This document shows, in pieces, positions 48,210 through 60,300 of a stretch of 64,000 nt of DNA. Source of the DNA: Rallus limicola (Eukaryota > Chordata > Aves > Gruiformes > Rallidae). A program made the position numbers and the translations under genes. Location: NCBI GenBank assembly GCA_022605955.1, contig JAKCOZ010000007.1, positions 10,545,501 to 10,609,500 on the forward strand. The letters are read 5' to 3'. Position 1 is the first letter of the stretch. Each line of letters opens with the position of its first letter. Under the pieces are notes generated by a model. The model was not told the origin of the DNA. It saw only the letters and a program-made list of their open reading frames with translations, and ran no database searches.

Positions 48210-48773
48210 TGTCGTGGTTTCACCCCGGCTGTGGGCCGAGATCCACGCAGCTGCCTGCTACTTAAAGTAAAAGAGCAGGGGAAGAGGGAAAAAGGGGGGA
48301 AACAAGGGAAGGGAAAAGGAAGGGGCAAATAACTCCAAGAAACTAAGAGGCCTGTGGGTTGGGATAAGGATAGTTTACTAAGATAACAGAAAAATAAAAT
48401 ATGACAATGCTAACAGGACTTTAGAGCAAAAGAATATGAAACTATTGATACACAATGCAGTTTCTCACCGAACCACACAACTCAGGCCGCACCACCCAGA
48501 GCCATCCCGGAACCTGACCGTCCCCCAAGCACCTCGCGTCCCGGAACCGCCCCCCTTCTTCCTCCCATCAGCCCCCCTTTATCCTGGGCAGGACGTAATT
48601 GGCATGGAATACTCTCTTTGGCCCATCTGGGTCACCTGTCCTGGCTTTGACTGTCTGACTGCAACTAGAAACATCAGGGTGTTATCAGCACTGCTTTCAT
48701 TTTAACTCCCAAACACAGCATTCCATCCGCTGCTACAAATGAAGTTAACTCTGTCCTGACTGAAACCAGGACA
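48210..48773 (+). mobile_element. solo ERV LTR, family 1 copy 2 (564 bp, with 5-bp TSD)
   Basis: It starts TGTCGTGGTTTCACC and ends CTGAAACCAGGACA. A perfect 5-bp duplication, TAAGT, flanks it at 48205-48209 and 48774-48778. It matches the copy at 32887-33506 closely from end to end, in the same orientation, without that copy's long G tract and extra C-rich unit. No viral coding sequence adjoins it. The different target-site duplications show that the two copies are independent insertions and not a segmental duplication. Confidence 0.95.
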
Positions 48774-49154
48774 TAAGTATAAAGCGTTCACATTAAATAA
48801 GCCAAAACACTGAATTCCTATCCAGATTGTCACCATCCCCCCCTTTTTTTTTATCCCCAGTTGCCTGCACTTTAGATTTGACAGCAATTTAAGATATGCA
48901 GATTCAATTTTTTGTGCATTTTGGAAATCCAGTAGCAAGCACAGGATCATGCATCTTAGGGACCAGCTGAGGAGTCTCATTATCAGAGTAGTACTTACAT
49001 ACTGCTGACAATTTTTTTCCCTTCTGCTAGTATTACCACAATATTTGTTTAAAAGGAATTGTTGCACAGAGATGTTTGTGTGACATCTTTAGTCCCTTGG
49101 CTTTTTAAGGCTCAGATTAATGTTTAGGGTTTTGCAGGAACCTGATTCATACAG
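48774..49154. other. spacer between solo LTR and CR1 fragment
   Basis: AT-rich, no gene or repeat recognised apart from the TAAGT target duplication at its left end. Confidence 0.6.
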
Positions 49155-49497
49155 GATCACAGAATAACTAGTTTGGAAAGGACCTTTAAGATCATCAAGT
49201 CCCACTGTTCACATCCTATGCTAAACCATATCCCTAAGTACCTCATCTACCTTTTTTTTAAACACATCCAGGGAAGGTGACTCAACCATGTCCCTGGACA
49301 GCCTGTTCCAGGCCCTGACAACTCTTTCAGTGAAAATTTTTTTCCTAACATCTAATCTGACCCTGCCCTGGCACAGCTTTGTGCCATTTCCCCTTGTCCT
49401 ATCTCCTGTCACCTGGCTGAAGAGACCATCGCCCACCTCTCTACAACCTCCTTTCAAGTAATTCTAGGCGGTGATAAGGTCTCCCCTCAGCTTTAGG
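49155..49497 (-). mobile_element. CR1 LINE 3' fragment (second subfamily)
   Basis: The minus-strand 3' end is seen as CAGGATCACAGAATAACTAG followed by TTTGGAAAGGACCTTTAAGA. The frame at 49221-49457 (-) reads [19 protein letters not shown] and later [20 protein letters not shown], the usual CR1 ORF2 C-terminal tail. The 3' end differs from that of the 38.7 kb copy (GGACCTTTAAGATC instead of GGACCTCCAGAGATC), so it is a different CR1 subfamily. Confidence 0.9.
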
Positions 49498-49859
49498 TTT
49501 ACAGTAAAGCTCCTATAAACTGAGGAGTATTCTCAACAAAATGGGTGCCCATCATACTTGGCTGGCAAGTGTCTCTAGAAGAACATCACCATGGAAAAGA
49601 GCTGTCAGCAAGACAGAACAGAAAAGCATATTATCATCTCCTCAAACCTGATGGCCCGAGGAGTGAGAGGACAGACTTGGGTTTTGACATTTATTGTCAC
49701 AGTGACTTCCCTCGCAATAAACCTTTTCTCAGGGCAAAATCTGGTAGGAGGATCCCAGGCAGAGCTGCAGCCTCTCTTGCATTGCAGGATTTGCTATAGA
49801 GGGAAGGAGCGAGGCTGTGGTCGTTACAGTTCTGTTTTACTGTCCTGTTAAATGCGATG

Positions 49860-50095
49860 CCTTATTGCTATTTTTAATTTAATTCTTTTGTGAGAGTGGA
49901 GGCGATAAAACAAATTGTTTCTATGCTTCATTCACACACCTAATGGGAGAACAGTGCAAGGGAGCTGCAAACTCTAATTTGCATGAGGTACAGCGACAAG
50001 AATTTCTGAATACACGTTTGGAGTATGCTGAAAAGCTGATGGTTGCTAATGAACCCACTTGCATCCCCATTTCTGGTTGTATCTATAATTTATAA
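49860..50095. promoter_or_regulatory. candidate conserved enhancer-like element
   Basis: This stretch has many A/T-rich homeodomain-like words (AATTTAATT, CTAATG, CTAATGA, TAATTTATAATG) and an octamer ATTTGCAT at 49977-49984. It has low simple-sequence content and no transposon signature. This is the usual look of a developmental conserved non-coding element, but conservation is not visible from one sequence. Confidence 0.25.
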
Positions 50096-51211
50096 TGTCA
50101 GTATCTTGCATTGTGAACTCTGGGTTCATTTGTGCTATCCTGTGGTTTTCATTGCAAGTTAAAGAACGCCTGACTAAAGGTATATATGTGACCTTGTAAT
50201 AGGCATTTTGCTGTTTCAGCAGAGGTAGAAGAGACCATGTGAGAGCAAAGATTCTTATCAGGGGCTGGAAAAGATTCCAGGAGTTAGGCAAAGTGTGGTG
50301 AGATCTGCCCATAGCCATCCAGATAGGAAGCTAAAGGATTAAAGAGCTCTTTGCAAGTAGAGAACTCCTGTTACAGGGCTACAGGGAATGATGAACAGTG
50401 TGAGACACATTGAATAAGCCAAGTAGAGGATTGGTGGAATTTAGTTCCCTTCTGATGTTTGCATTGAGAGTAGGAGAAGGCAGCATGGGTAAATGTGAGA
50501 GTTTACTCCAAGAGAAGGAGGAGATTGTGGACTAACAAGACACTTAAAGGGTGGTCTATCGATGAAACTTCTGGTAAGAAATTACCTATGCTTGCTGTGG
50601 GTGCCTAATACTCCAGATTGAGTGCAAGTGAGATCAGTGAGCCATGTGGCAGCATCCACTGCTTTCCCAGAGGGGAAACTAAGGCAAGAGATAGGTGATG
50701 ACTTAATGTAAATTGACCTTTCTATATATTATGTTTATGTTTGTTCATAATTAGTTCTGCCAGCTCTTGATTTCTGTGTGTCTTATGGAATGACAGTGTA
50801 GTCTCAGATTTACTTCTATTTATACTAATTAAATCCCAGTAAACCTGTCCACCTAAAGGACAAATGATAAATTATCTTTCCCTCAGCTCTGTGTTGGGCT
50901 TCTCTATATTCCTAACTACTAAAGCTGCTTTATTTTTTATGTTCTTCTATCTTTCAAAGAGATACCTAAGTTTATAGTCCCGCATAATTTAGCTATGCAC
51001 TTCTTATATTGAACTTACACAGAGGAAATCATGACAAATTATGTAGGAGGAGGATTTCCAGTTATTCAGGGCCTGAAGTGAGGAAATTAGAGAGATTTAT
51101 ATTTTTATTAAGCAAAATCATGGTGTCTCCAGAACATCTCCATTGCATATGAGCTTGAATATCCATGAGAAAAATCATTACCAAAGTTATGTAGCTGAAT
51201 TTCTTTTAAAA

Positions 51212-51245
51212 AAAATATACAGGGTTGGAAAATATACAGGGTTGG
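51212..51245. repeat. 17-bp perfect tandem duplication
   Basis: AAAATATACAGGGTTGG occurs twice in succession. Confidence 0.95.
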
Positions 51246-52565
51246 TTCTTGCTGCACCACCCCTGCTCATCAGCTGACTTGTTTTATGATGAAGGCAGGA
51301 AGTGTATCAGGCCGTGGGGTCGAGGTTTTGCAGTCAGTAGCTGTGTACACTGAATGACCAGGCTATCTGCTTCGCCTTTCCAAACCTATGTACTGAATCA
51401 ATTTTATAGTGTCCTACTGTTCCCACTGGGCTGGGAGAGGACTCCTTCCAGGGCTCAGCAAGCACAGAACTTGCACGATGGAGCAGGGCTCGGCCTATTA
51501 CCTATCTAGTGCAACTACAAAGAGAGCTGATTTTCTTATAAGCGTACAGATTAATCCAGGGAGGGCCCCTCTGTGGTCACCCGTGCCACAGAAAATCAGT
51601 GATAATTGTAACGGAGAAAGGAGCTTCTAGGTACTGAGATGATACAGCTCTGTGCCCATTTACTTTGTGCCACCAAGGCTTCCATCTGACTCTGACAGAA
51701 GTAGATTTGTGCTCAGAGACGTATCTGAAGGGGGAGGTTTTGGAGGTCTGGCCGTAAGGTGGAGTGTAAGAAGCAGAGTTATGCTCAGTTATGTCTCTAA
51801 AGCACCAGCACAGTCATGGAAATTTGGCAGACAGGATTGCCATGCCAAGTACCTTATATCCTCATTGACCTTCATGTTGAGGAATCCTCAGCCTCTTGTA
51901 AAAGAGTTACGACTTATCCCACAAAGTCCTGTCAACAGTGCTGTACTATGAAGTAGTTTTATTGTATTGTAGCAAGAAAGGGCTTGGCATTATCACCAGG
52001 TAGTTCCAGTTACCCTGGGATTCAAGGCAAGATGTCTCTACATGCTGGGTTGGGGGTGAGGTGGGCTGGTTTTGCCCCTGCCAGGCAAAAATCCCAAAGT
52101 CCAAATCAGAAATGTGGGTCTTTCAACACAGGGTACATTTAATATCCCCTGCTAGCTTTAAAAGAACTTTAAAAGATCTTCACTTTTGCCTCTTTCATGC
52201 CTTTGTGGTCTTCTTACTTCAGTCTCTCCTAGTAGCTGGGTTCCATTCCCAGAGGCCTGAAACAAATAAATCTGAACATGCTCTATTTAGACTCCTGCCC
52301 CATGGCCAGCACACCCGATATGGCATTTCAGAGACTGAGGGAAGTGAGCCACGGTTGCTCATGGAAAAGAGAAGGAACTGCAGCGATACAATGACGTAAG
52401 GTTTATCCTGCAGGTTCACCTCAGGTTACAACCGGATCTAATTCAGCATGCTCTTGTCAGTACAGCTTAGTTCAGCTAAACCAAGAAAATACAGTTCAAT
52501 TCTGCATACAGCTAACTCCCACATAAAGCATCAAAACCTTTCCAATCTAATTTTTTATTGCAGGC

Positions 52566-52593
52566 TTTTTTTTTTTTTGCTTTTTTTTTTTTT
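52566..52593. repeat. paired T13 runs
   Basis: Two runs of 13 T are separated by GC. They could be the tail of a lost retroposed sequence or simple slippage. Confidence 0.9.
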
Positions 52594-53457
52594 GGGCCTT
52601 CATTTAAAGAGCTGTTGGGGCTGAATAATGTGGATTTATTTATCTGTCTGGTACCAAATGGAAGTAATTTTATGAATTTGATTAAAGAATCATATCAAAG
52701 TAAACAGGAGAATCACGTGTATAAAGAAGGTGTTCCCACACATCAGATGGTAATGAGGTCACCCAGGAGAACACTGCTGTTTGGGGCCTCTACTTGTCCC
52801 TAGGGTGCATTTTCTCACTGGGAAAAGGTCCTGATACACAATCTTAATCTAGAGCGTGACTTGAAATAGCTCTTTTAGCTGGAAATGTGCTAAACTGCTG
52901 CTTTGTTTTCATCTTAGGAGACTCTAAGAAATGCATAAATTTTACAGGAGTGAGATTTATTTTCTTACATATCTGTAGTAATTTTGCAGTTTGACTCCTG
53001 CCACAGTGCAGTGGCAAGATTCATCAGCCAGAAGACCCTGCAACTCCTAGAACTGCAAATACTCCTAATGCACTGGCAGACCAGAAGTCAGGCTTGCAAT
53101 GAACATGTCAAGCGGCTCAAAGAAGCGAAATGATGTATCATGGACCAAATCTAGGCCAAAATGTTTTTACACACCAAAGCAAGCACAGTTGATGTATACT
53201 TGATGCCTTCAAGTGCTGCTAGCTACTGGCAGTCAGAGCAAAAGATGGTTTAGAAAGCAAAGTTTTATGGTGCGCTCCCAAGGCTGCAATCTTTTTTCTT
53301 AAACAAAAGTTTCAGACAGAAATCTCTTGATTGAACTTTAGTGTTAACCAAACATTGGTGTGCTGGATCTGACTGAGTACATTGTTCCTGACAAAAGTGC
53401 TCAGGAACTGGCCAGTTGTGGAATGTGACAAAAGGGGAATTTTCTTAATCCTTGGGG

Positions 53458-53475
53458 ATTCCCCTCTAGGGGAAT
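53458..53475. repeat. 8-bp inverted repeat
   Basis: ATTCCCCT and AGGGGAAT are separated by CT. The nearby word AGGGGAATTTTCTTAATCC (from about 53433) is echoed as AGGGGAATGTCTTAATCC (from about 53468), so the region also contains an imperfect direct repeat about 36 bp apart. Confidence 0.7.
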
Positions 53476-53907
53476 GTCTTAATCCCTGACATTTAATCAT
53501 TACTTGTGTCAGGAAGTATAAATGTTTGTCTTCTATTGCTTAAAAAAAGCAAGGTTCATTAAGGATTATATTCTTTCTTTTTAAAACAAATGAGTTTCTA
53601 ATGGGAACATGCAGGAATTCATTAACAATCTAATTAATATTTTTTTATAGTCCTTTTTGGTCCCAATTATATTATGCTGCAGAAAACCCCACAGGGTAAA
53701 CTATGCTTTAAGTTTAAAAAGGTAGAAGAGAATTTTCCTTAATCCCTTTTAAATTTGCCTGTCAGTATTAAACTCCCTAAATTTTCTTCCATATCTCATT
53801 AATTATTTTGTCTTTGGCTGTAACACGTTCTTTTTCTTCTGAGAAAATAAATAAGAATGTTTCATTTCCCTTTTTTTTAAATACTTAACAAATTTTACAC
53901 AGCTATC

Positions 53908-54356
53908 CTGATTAGAGGTCTGGAACACCTCCCCTACAAAGAGAGTCTGAGGGAGCTGGGCTTGTTCAGCCTGGAGAAGAGAAGGCTGTGGGGGGATCTC
54001 ATTGCAGCCTCCCAGTACCTGAAGGGAGCAGAGAAATAGGAGGGGAATCAACTTTTTTAAAAGGGTAGACAATGGCAGGACAAAGGGGAATGGATTAAAC
54101 CTAAAGGAGGGAAGGTTTAAATTAGATATTAGGGGGAAGTTTATTACAGAGAGAGTGGTGAGGTGCTGGAACAGGCTGCCCAGAGATGTGGTGGATGCCC
54201 CATCCCTGGAGGTGTTCAAGGCCAGGTTGGATGGGGCCCTGGGCAACCTTGTGTAGATCCAGGCCTGAGGTTGGTGTCCCTGCCTGTGGCAGGGGGGGTT
54301 GGAGCTCTATGATCCTTGGGGTCCCTTCCAACCCAGAACATTCTATGATTCTATGG
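53908..54356 (+). mobile_element. CR1 LINE 3' fragment, plus orientation
   Basis: It begins within ORF2 (GGTCTGGAACACCTCC, then GGAGCTGGGCTTGTTCAGCC) and runs to the CR1 3' terminus, AACATTCTATGATTCTATGG. The C-terminal tail is present, reading approximately RVVRCWNRLPRDVVDAPSLE with small changes, but the frame is broken upstream after CAGCCTCCCAGTACC. It is a 5'-truncated, inactive copy of a third CR1 subfamily. Confidence 0.93.
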
Positions 54357-57300
54357 TCCTACATTCATAATCTCATATGCCTCCTCTCCAGATAAAAATC
54401 AGTCCTTCCTTGTACAGCTGGTTTCCTGAGATGCCTCACCAGAGTTTATGTTCCCAGGGTCTGATCCCTTTCTGTGGCTGCTCTCCTTGCAGCCCTGTGG
54501 CTAGCACTGCCTGTAGCATCCCTGGTGCCATATTTACAGTCCTTTTCGCTTTGTCTACGTAGGTGGAGTTTCCACACACCCCCTTGTATTTCGAGCAGTA
54601 CACTTGACATTGACGGTGTCATCAGAAAGTGGTACAAGCTGGAGTTCAAACAGGTGGTACCGTCGGGCTGCTGTCACAGGGGATGAGATCATACATTCGT
54701 TCTGTCTCCATGATGGATTTGTCTAACTCTCTCCAACTCAAGCTGACTTTGATCCCCTATAATGAAAAGCCTTAAAATAGAAAGTGGAAGGGAACAGAGA
54801 GGAGCTTTAATTATTTACCAGTTAGGTTGAATCCATACCTTTTGTTAAGAGACTTCTTTTGTTGTTTTGGGGTTTTTTTTTTGTCTATTCAGTTTTCATT
54901 AAGCCAAATTTCAGTCTTTGCTCTCAGCATTGATTCAGATTCTGGGGCTGATTAAAGAGGCTTTTGAAGGAAGCTGTGTTTTTTCTTCTTTTACTTAGTT
55001 ATTTTTTCCATTTACTAAATGGAATAAAATTGCTCCCTAAACAATTTTCAATATGAGTAGTCACAGTAGTGCTAGGAGGTCCCCGCTCAAAGTTTTAGTT
55101 GCTCTCAGCACCTTGTGACGTGATGCCCATCAGAAAACTGCTCGAGGCAAGACAGATAAAAAGTGGGAGGGAGGAAGCAAATCTGTAAATTCTCAAATCC
55201 ACAGAACAAATCTGTGGCAGAGCTGACACCTGATCAAGTCTCCTACCACTATTTAACCACGAGCCCACACTACCCCTGCCGTATTCACCCCTCGGGTAAT
55301 GCCTGACCACCATGGGCACGGCACAGCGGTCTCCATGACTGCCCCATGACTGCCTGCAGCTCAGAGCAGAGTTCCAGGTTACAAAAGCCGTTGCCATCAC
55401 CCTGAACATTTTGATCATGTGTCTCTGCCATCCTCTGATGATAGCAGAGGTGTCATCTCCCTCATCGCACAGGAGGCATTAATGCAGGGAGTGAGGACAG
55501 CTCCTCTGTGAGCATCTTGCCCTGGCAGGTTTGTGCAGAGGGAGGCCAGGTGCCACCCCAGACCCTTCCCCTTCCCTGGGGGTTGGATGGTGCCTCCCAA
55601 GGGGCATGAGCTTCGGGCAAGGGGAGAGAAGGCAGAGGAGACAGGCTTTTGATGCAACGCTTCCCTGAATCACCATGCTTACAACCAGGAACAACCTTGC
55701 AGTTACCTCTGTACAAAAGCCTCCTTGATTTATTTTGGGAGCTAGTGTCTTCACAGTGTGTGTGGCTGTAAAACTGGCATGCTTGAGTTGAGGCTTGAGG
55801 AACCCCGGCGCCTATCAATATCACTACATCCATGGCTCCTTCACAAAAATAGACAGTAATGTGAAAGATAGCGATGGTTGAGAGAAATGTCCTTGCTTTA
55901 TCCTCACCCTCTGGGTGCCTGTGGATATGTTAGCAGACTACTGTGCATAGGGGAAAACATGCCTTTAATAGTTCAGTCTCAGCTGCTGTTAATTTGATTT
56001 CCCTCAGGTAGTCAGTGTTCAGTCACAAAGTCCTGGAGCAAGACTTTGTGTAGCAAGAAGTACAAACAATTTACGCTGTCATGTCTGAGGCTCTTAGATA
56101 AAGTCTATGCTACTCTGAACACAGCAGAAAAAAAAGAATTTATTTTATTTGGGGATAAATGTGATGAATTCAGAGAGATGGGTGGAGTTGCTATAAAAAG
56201 GAGCGTGTTTACTCAAAGGAGTTTTGTGGTAACAGAGAGTAGATTATGTCTAGACCTGTGCTTGGTCTTTACGCCATAAACATTGTTTATTAGTGGACTG
56301 TCACAACACTTCACAGGACAATGTCAAAATAATTTGTAATTATTACTGGATAACTACAGATTAAACACTTTCCAGTATCTCAGTTTTCCCGTGGAAGTTA
56401 TTAGTTTAGTTTGTATTTTCAGCCCCATTCCAGCTTCCTCCATGTAAACTAGGCAACCGTGAATTAGGTACATTGAGTCTGTGTATGTCAGTCACGGCAT
56501 ATGTTTGCATTTATGTAAATTTGGAGTACTGCCTTTGAAAACAATGGGTTGGATTCTGCCCCAAATTTTCATGTCCCGTTCCCTTGCTGGGTGGGATGTC
56601 TCAGCAGGACTCAGTACTGCTGCAGCACTCGTTCTCATACTGCTGTGGTATCACATGGCTCGTCTAGCTTTGCAGAAGCTAAAATTGAAGAATTTAGAGC
56701 AGAATTAGGTCATGACCAAGTGCATTTGAAAATGCTGTGCTAATTATTCACAACTTTAAAATTACTGAATGAGTTCCTTCCAAATTTGCTCTGTTCCATA
56801 GATCCCATTGACATTTAAATGTAATTCATTTTATCACTATGTTATATCATCATGTCTGCTTTCCAGTATTTTCATTAGCTCCTAGATGTTCTATAATATG
56901 AAATGAAATAATACTTAGGGCATGGAGGAAAGGGGAATGCAGTTAATCTATTAACATTGCCATTCTGGAATTCACTGATTAATTTTTTAAAAAAATGTCA
57001 TATTGGTATTAGGAGGGGTTTTTTTTTGGTTAGTTTCTAGTATAAATTGTGTACAGTTCTTGAAATTCTTCAGAAGGTTTAAGATGAGTGAATGATCCAT
57101 CTTTCAAAGTCACCAAGTCCTAGATGTTACATTCCAGCTCTTCAGCCTTTCATCACATTTTTTTCTTATGGAAACTGTCTGTTTTTCCTGAAGGAGCTGG
57201 TGCTTCTCATCATTCCCCCCTATTCTGATGAGTGTGCACATTCTCAGAGAAAAATGCTTGAGAGGGGTTCCTTCCTTTGAGATGGTTTCCACTCTAGTCT

Positions 57301-60300
57301 GGATTTCCATAAATCAGTGCTAACAGGAAAGTGTAGAGTAACTGAAATACTGCTCTGAAGATCGCAAAAAGCACATTGTAATGTTTGAGTGTTTGAAAAT
57401 AGGTATTTTTCTTGGGGTACAAGTTTTCATTGTGTTCAAAGAAAGGCCTTCACAGCAGCTGCAGATGTCTTTTACAGGTGCTACCCAGTGCTGATGATTT
57501 CTCAGCCCCCCAGGAACAGCACACACAGTGGGATTACTGACTGGAGTGATCAGGGGCTAAAAAATCCCTGTTCTCCCCAACAATCTGATTGGTAATTCTC
57601 ATGTGGTAAATTGACTCCATAAGCCATTTTCCCCCCCTTTCCCCTGTTTTGGCTGCACTTCGTGGTTTAAATTGAGTGTGCCACTGATGTCACTCGCAGG
57701 TGGGGTATTGGCATACCACTGCACGGGAGGTGTTTGCTGCCTGTGCTACCTGACATGGCGGTGGGCTGCTGCCAGTAAGCCTGCCTGGGGAGCTTCGTAG
57801 GCCCTTCTCTACAGCCAGTCCTGACATACATCCATCCATCTATCTCCTAAAGTGAGATTATTATCTGAGTATGTGTTACAAAGCGAGAGGATCAGGTCCA
57901 AGGAGAGGCATTATTTTCCTGTGCCGTTCTGGAAGTGTAAGGGTAACAACCGGCAGGTGCAGAGCAAAAGACATTTGATAGTTAAATGCGCAAAGGTCCA
58001 TGTCATGCCATCTCCTGAGCCTGGTGGTGGATTTTTTTTCCTCATCGGCTGAAACTTTGCCCCTTTCCCGTCTGGCTGGGGCTGTGCTACCTGCAGATCG
58101 GTTGCTGAAAGCTGCCATCCCTTATCCTGGCTTCTCCTCCTGACATTTGGGATTTCTCCACAGGATGGGTACAGCAGAGGGAGCAGTAGGACAAGCTTCT
58201 CCCAGGCTGTCTCACCCTGCGTGCTCTCGCCCCCGCGCAGACCCTTGGGCTGATCTAACCTCCTCTTCTGGCTGTACCTGTACACCCACACCCCCCTAGC
58301 AGCACCCAAACCCCAAAAAAACCCGAGGGGTCTGTGCGTGCCTTCGGGCCAAGACAGGGAGGGAAGAAGAGCCAGACACCCCCCCAGCCCCTGCAGAGCA
58401 CTGATGCATTTCAGAGAGCAAGTCAGACGCTGCTTGCGTTTACATAACCCATCTGATGGGATTCCTGTTGCTGGCCTATATATTAGTGCTCCAGCTCTCA
58501 TTAGCCTTTTCTGAGATTTCCAGGTTTCCCTCTGTGTTCTTGCTAGATATTTTTTTTCTTAACGAAAAAAAAAAAATTCCCCTCTTTTCCCAAATTCTTC
58601 ATCTGGAGGGTGGAATAAAGCGAGTTTTATTTCAGAGCAGGAGGGTTTTTCATGGTATGTGGGATGAATGAAAGGGGATTGTTCCTACCTTTGGCCCACC
58701 TGAACAGAGAATCTGTTTCACAGATTATTCCTCTTCCAGTTCTGAAGACAGCGTGTGGGTCGCTCCATCCACATGCATGTCTGCCTGCACGCAGACGTTA
58801 GGCATTGGCCAAATTTCCACAAAAGGCCTGTGGTTGCCTGTCCAGGCAAATATAAATACATAACTTTTGTGGTATTTTTGTTAAATAACTTACTGGAAAC
58901 CTTTTTCAGTCCAGTATATAACGCTCCAGTGAAACCAAGGTGCTGGGGTGAAGCAGGATAACAGAGCCATTTCCGTAACAAAAATACTTTATTAATTTTG
59001 TAATTTCAGGAATAAGGGCATTAATTTCAGGGGAAGGTTGTGACAAGACAAATTTTGGTGCTGCAATCTTTACTTTCGCAAGTATTTCAGTTATTCTTTT
59101 CAGGAACAGGCTGAAATAAGCTCTCTTAATTAGCAGTCTTCACTACCTTTTGTATACTGGGTTAGAGCAGACATGAAGCCTTCAAACAGTAGAGGGTTCT
59201 TACCATTGCAGAAGACAAGACTGTACCGTGCTGGAGCAAAGGCTGTGTTACCAATCTTTGTGGCTGGCATGTGGGGTGTTTGTTTATTTTATTTTCCTTC
59301 TGAGTTTGGCTTTCTAATGGAACACAGTAAGGCTATGTTTGTTTGTCTAACACTTCTGGCCCCAGCCAGTAGTTTTGAACTCCTCAGACACCTCCTGCTG
59401 AATTTAACACAGGGCAAGAAATCTCAGCCTTGGCGATTCTTCTTGACCCTCATCAAGTGGGATCCAAGACAGCACTCCAATAAGGACAGGACAGGCAAAA
59501 TTTCCCTCTTGAAACAGCTCCCACATGTGCTGCCTGAGCATATGCAGCTCTGAACCAGCGGCATGACCTGCTTGCTGCTTCTTTCCCAAGTAGGGAGAAA
59601 GTGCCAAAAGGGTTTGTGGAAGGGAGCAGGAGTACTTGATTAGGACAGTCATGGAGGCCTGGAGAAATGAAAAGCATTATCGTGGAGATAGTGGCACAGG
59701 TTGATTGCATGGTACATTAAAGGGAGCTGACGGTGCAGGTGGGCACTACTCATGTCCTGAGGGATAGGAGTGGTTGTGAGAGTTTAGAGGAAACAGGGTT
59801 TACTGTCCTTAGGAGCAGGAAATAACAAAGGATTGTAAATCCTTAGTAAAACAATCTTCATTACATTCACTGCTTGCCAAGCAACTTTAATGAACTATAG
59901 CTGTCACTTCAAACCTTTCAGGTTCAGCGTTTTCAGGTAGAGAACCAATAATGGATTATACAGCTTTTTTATTTATCCAAGAGAGCTGCCAGGCCAGGAA
60001 AGGCTTTTCCAGGGCTCAGCACTGTGTGGAATTAGGGGTTTTGTGTTAGAAAAATATCTTTCCTTTCAGTGTGTTAAAATGAAACCATTTACCTACAAAA
60101 ATTTGTTTCTTAGAAAGTTCTCTGTTGTTATATCTCAGAGATCTTCATTTTGCTGCCCAGTCTGGACATCAGACAAAAAGAGTAGTCTTTTTCATGGTTT
60201 TAGTGTTTGGATTAAACAGAAATGGAAGCAGAATTGTTCTTGTTCTCGTAGGTATTTTTCAAGTAAACTGGAAAATGCACATGGTAAATAATGGTTTTAT

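Larger units (their letters stand above)
49498..53907. other. non-coding stretch with a candidate conserved element
   Basis: No supported gene. A candidate regulatory element with an octamer motif lies at 49860-50095. A 17-bp tandem duplication is at 51212-51245, paired T runs at 52566-52593, and a small inverted repeat at 53458-53475. Confidence 0.5.

Noticed and set aside
47774..48328. 184-codon minus frame
   Set aside because: It crosses the left end of the solo LTR at 48210 into unique sequence, so it cannot be one conserved gene.
57911..58501. 196-codon minus frame
   Set aside because: It is in a moderately GC-rich stretch, has no recognisable domain or splice context, and its composition is like chance translation.
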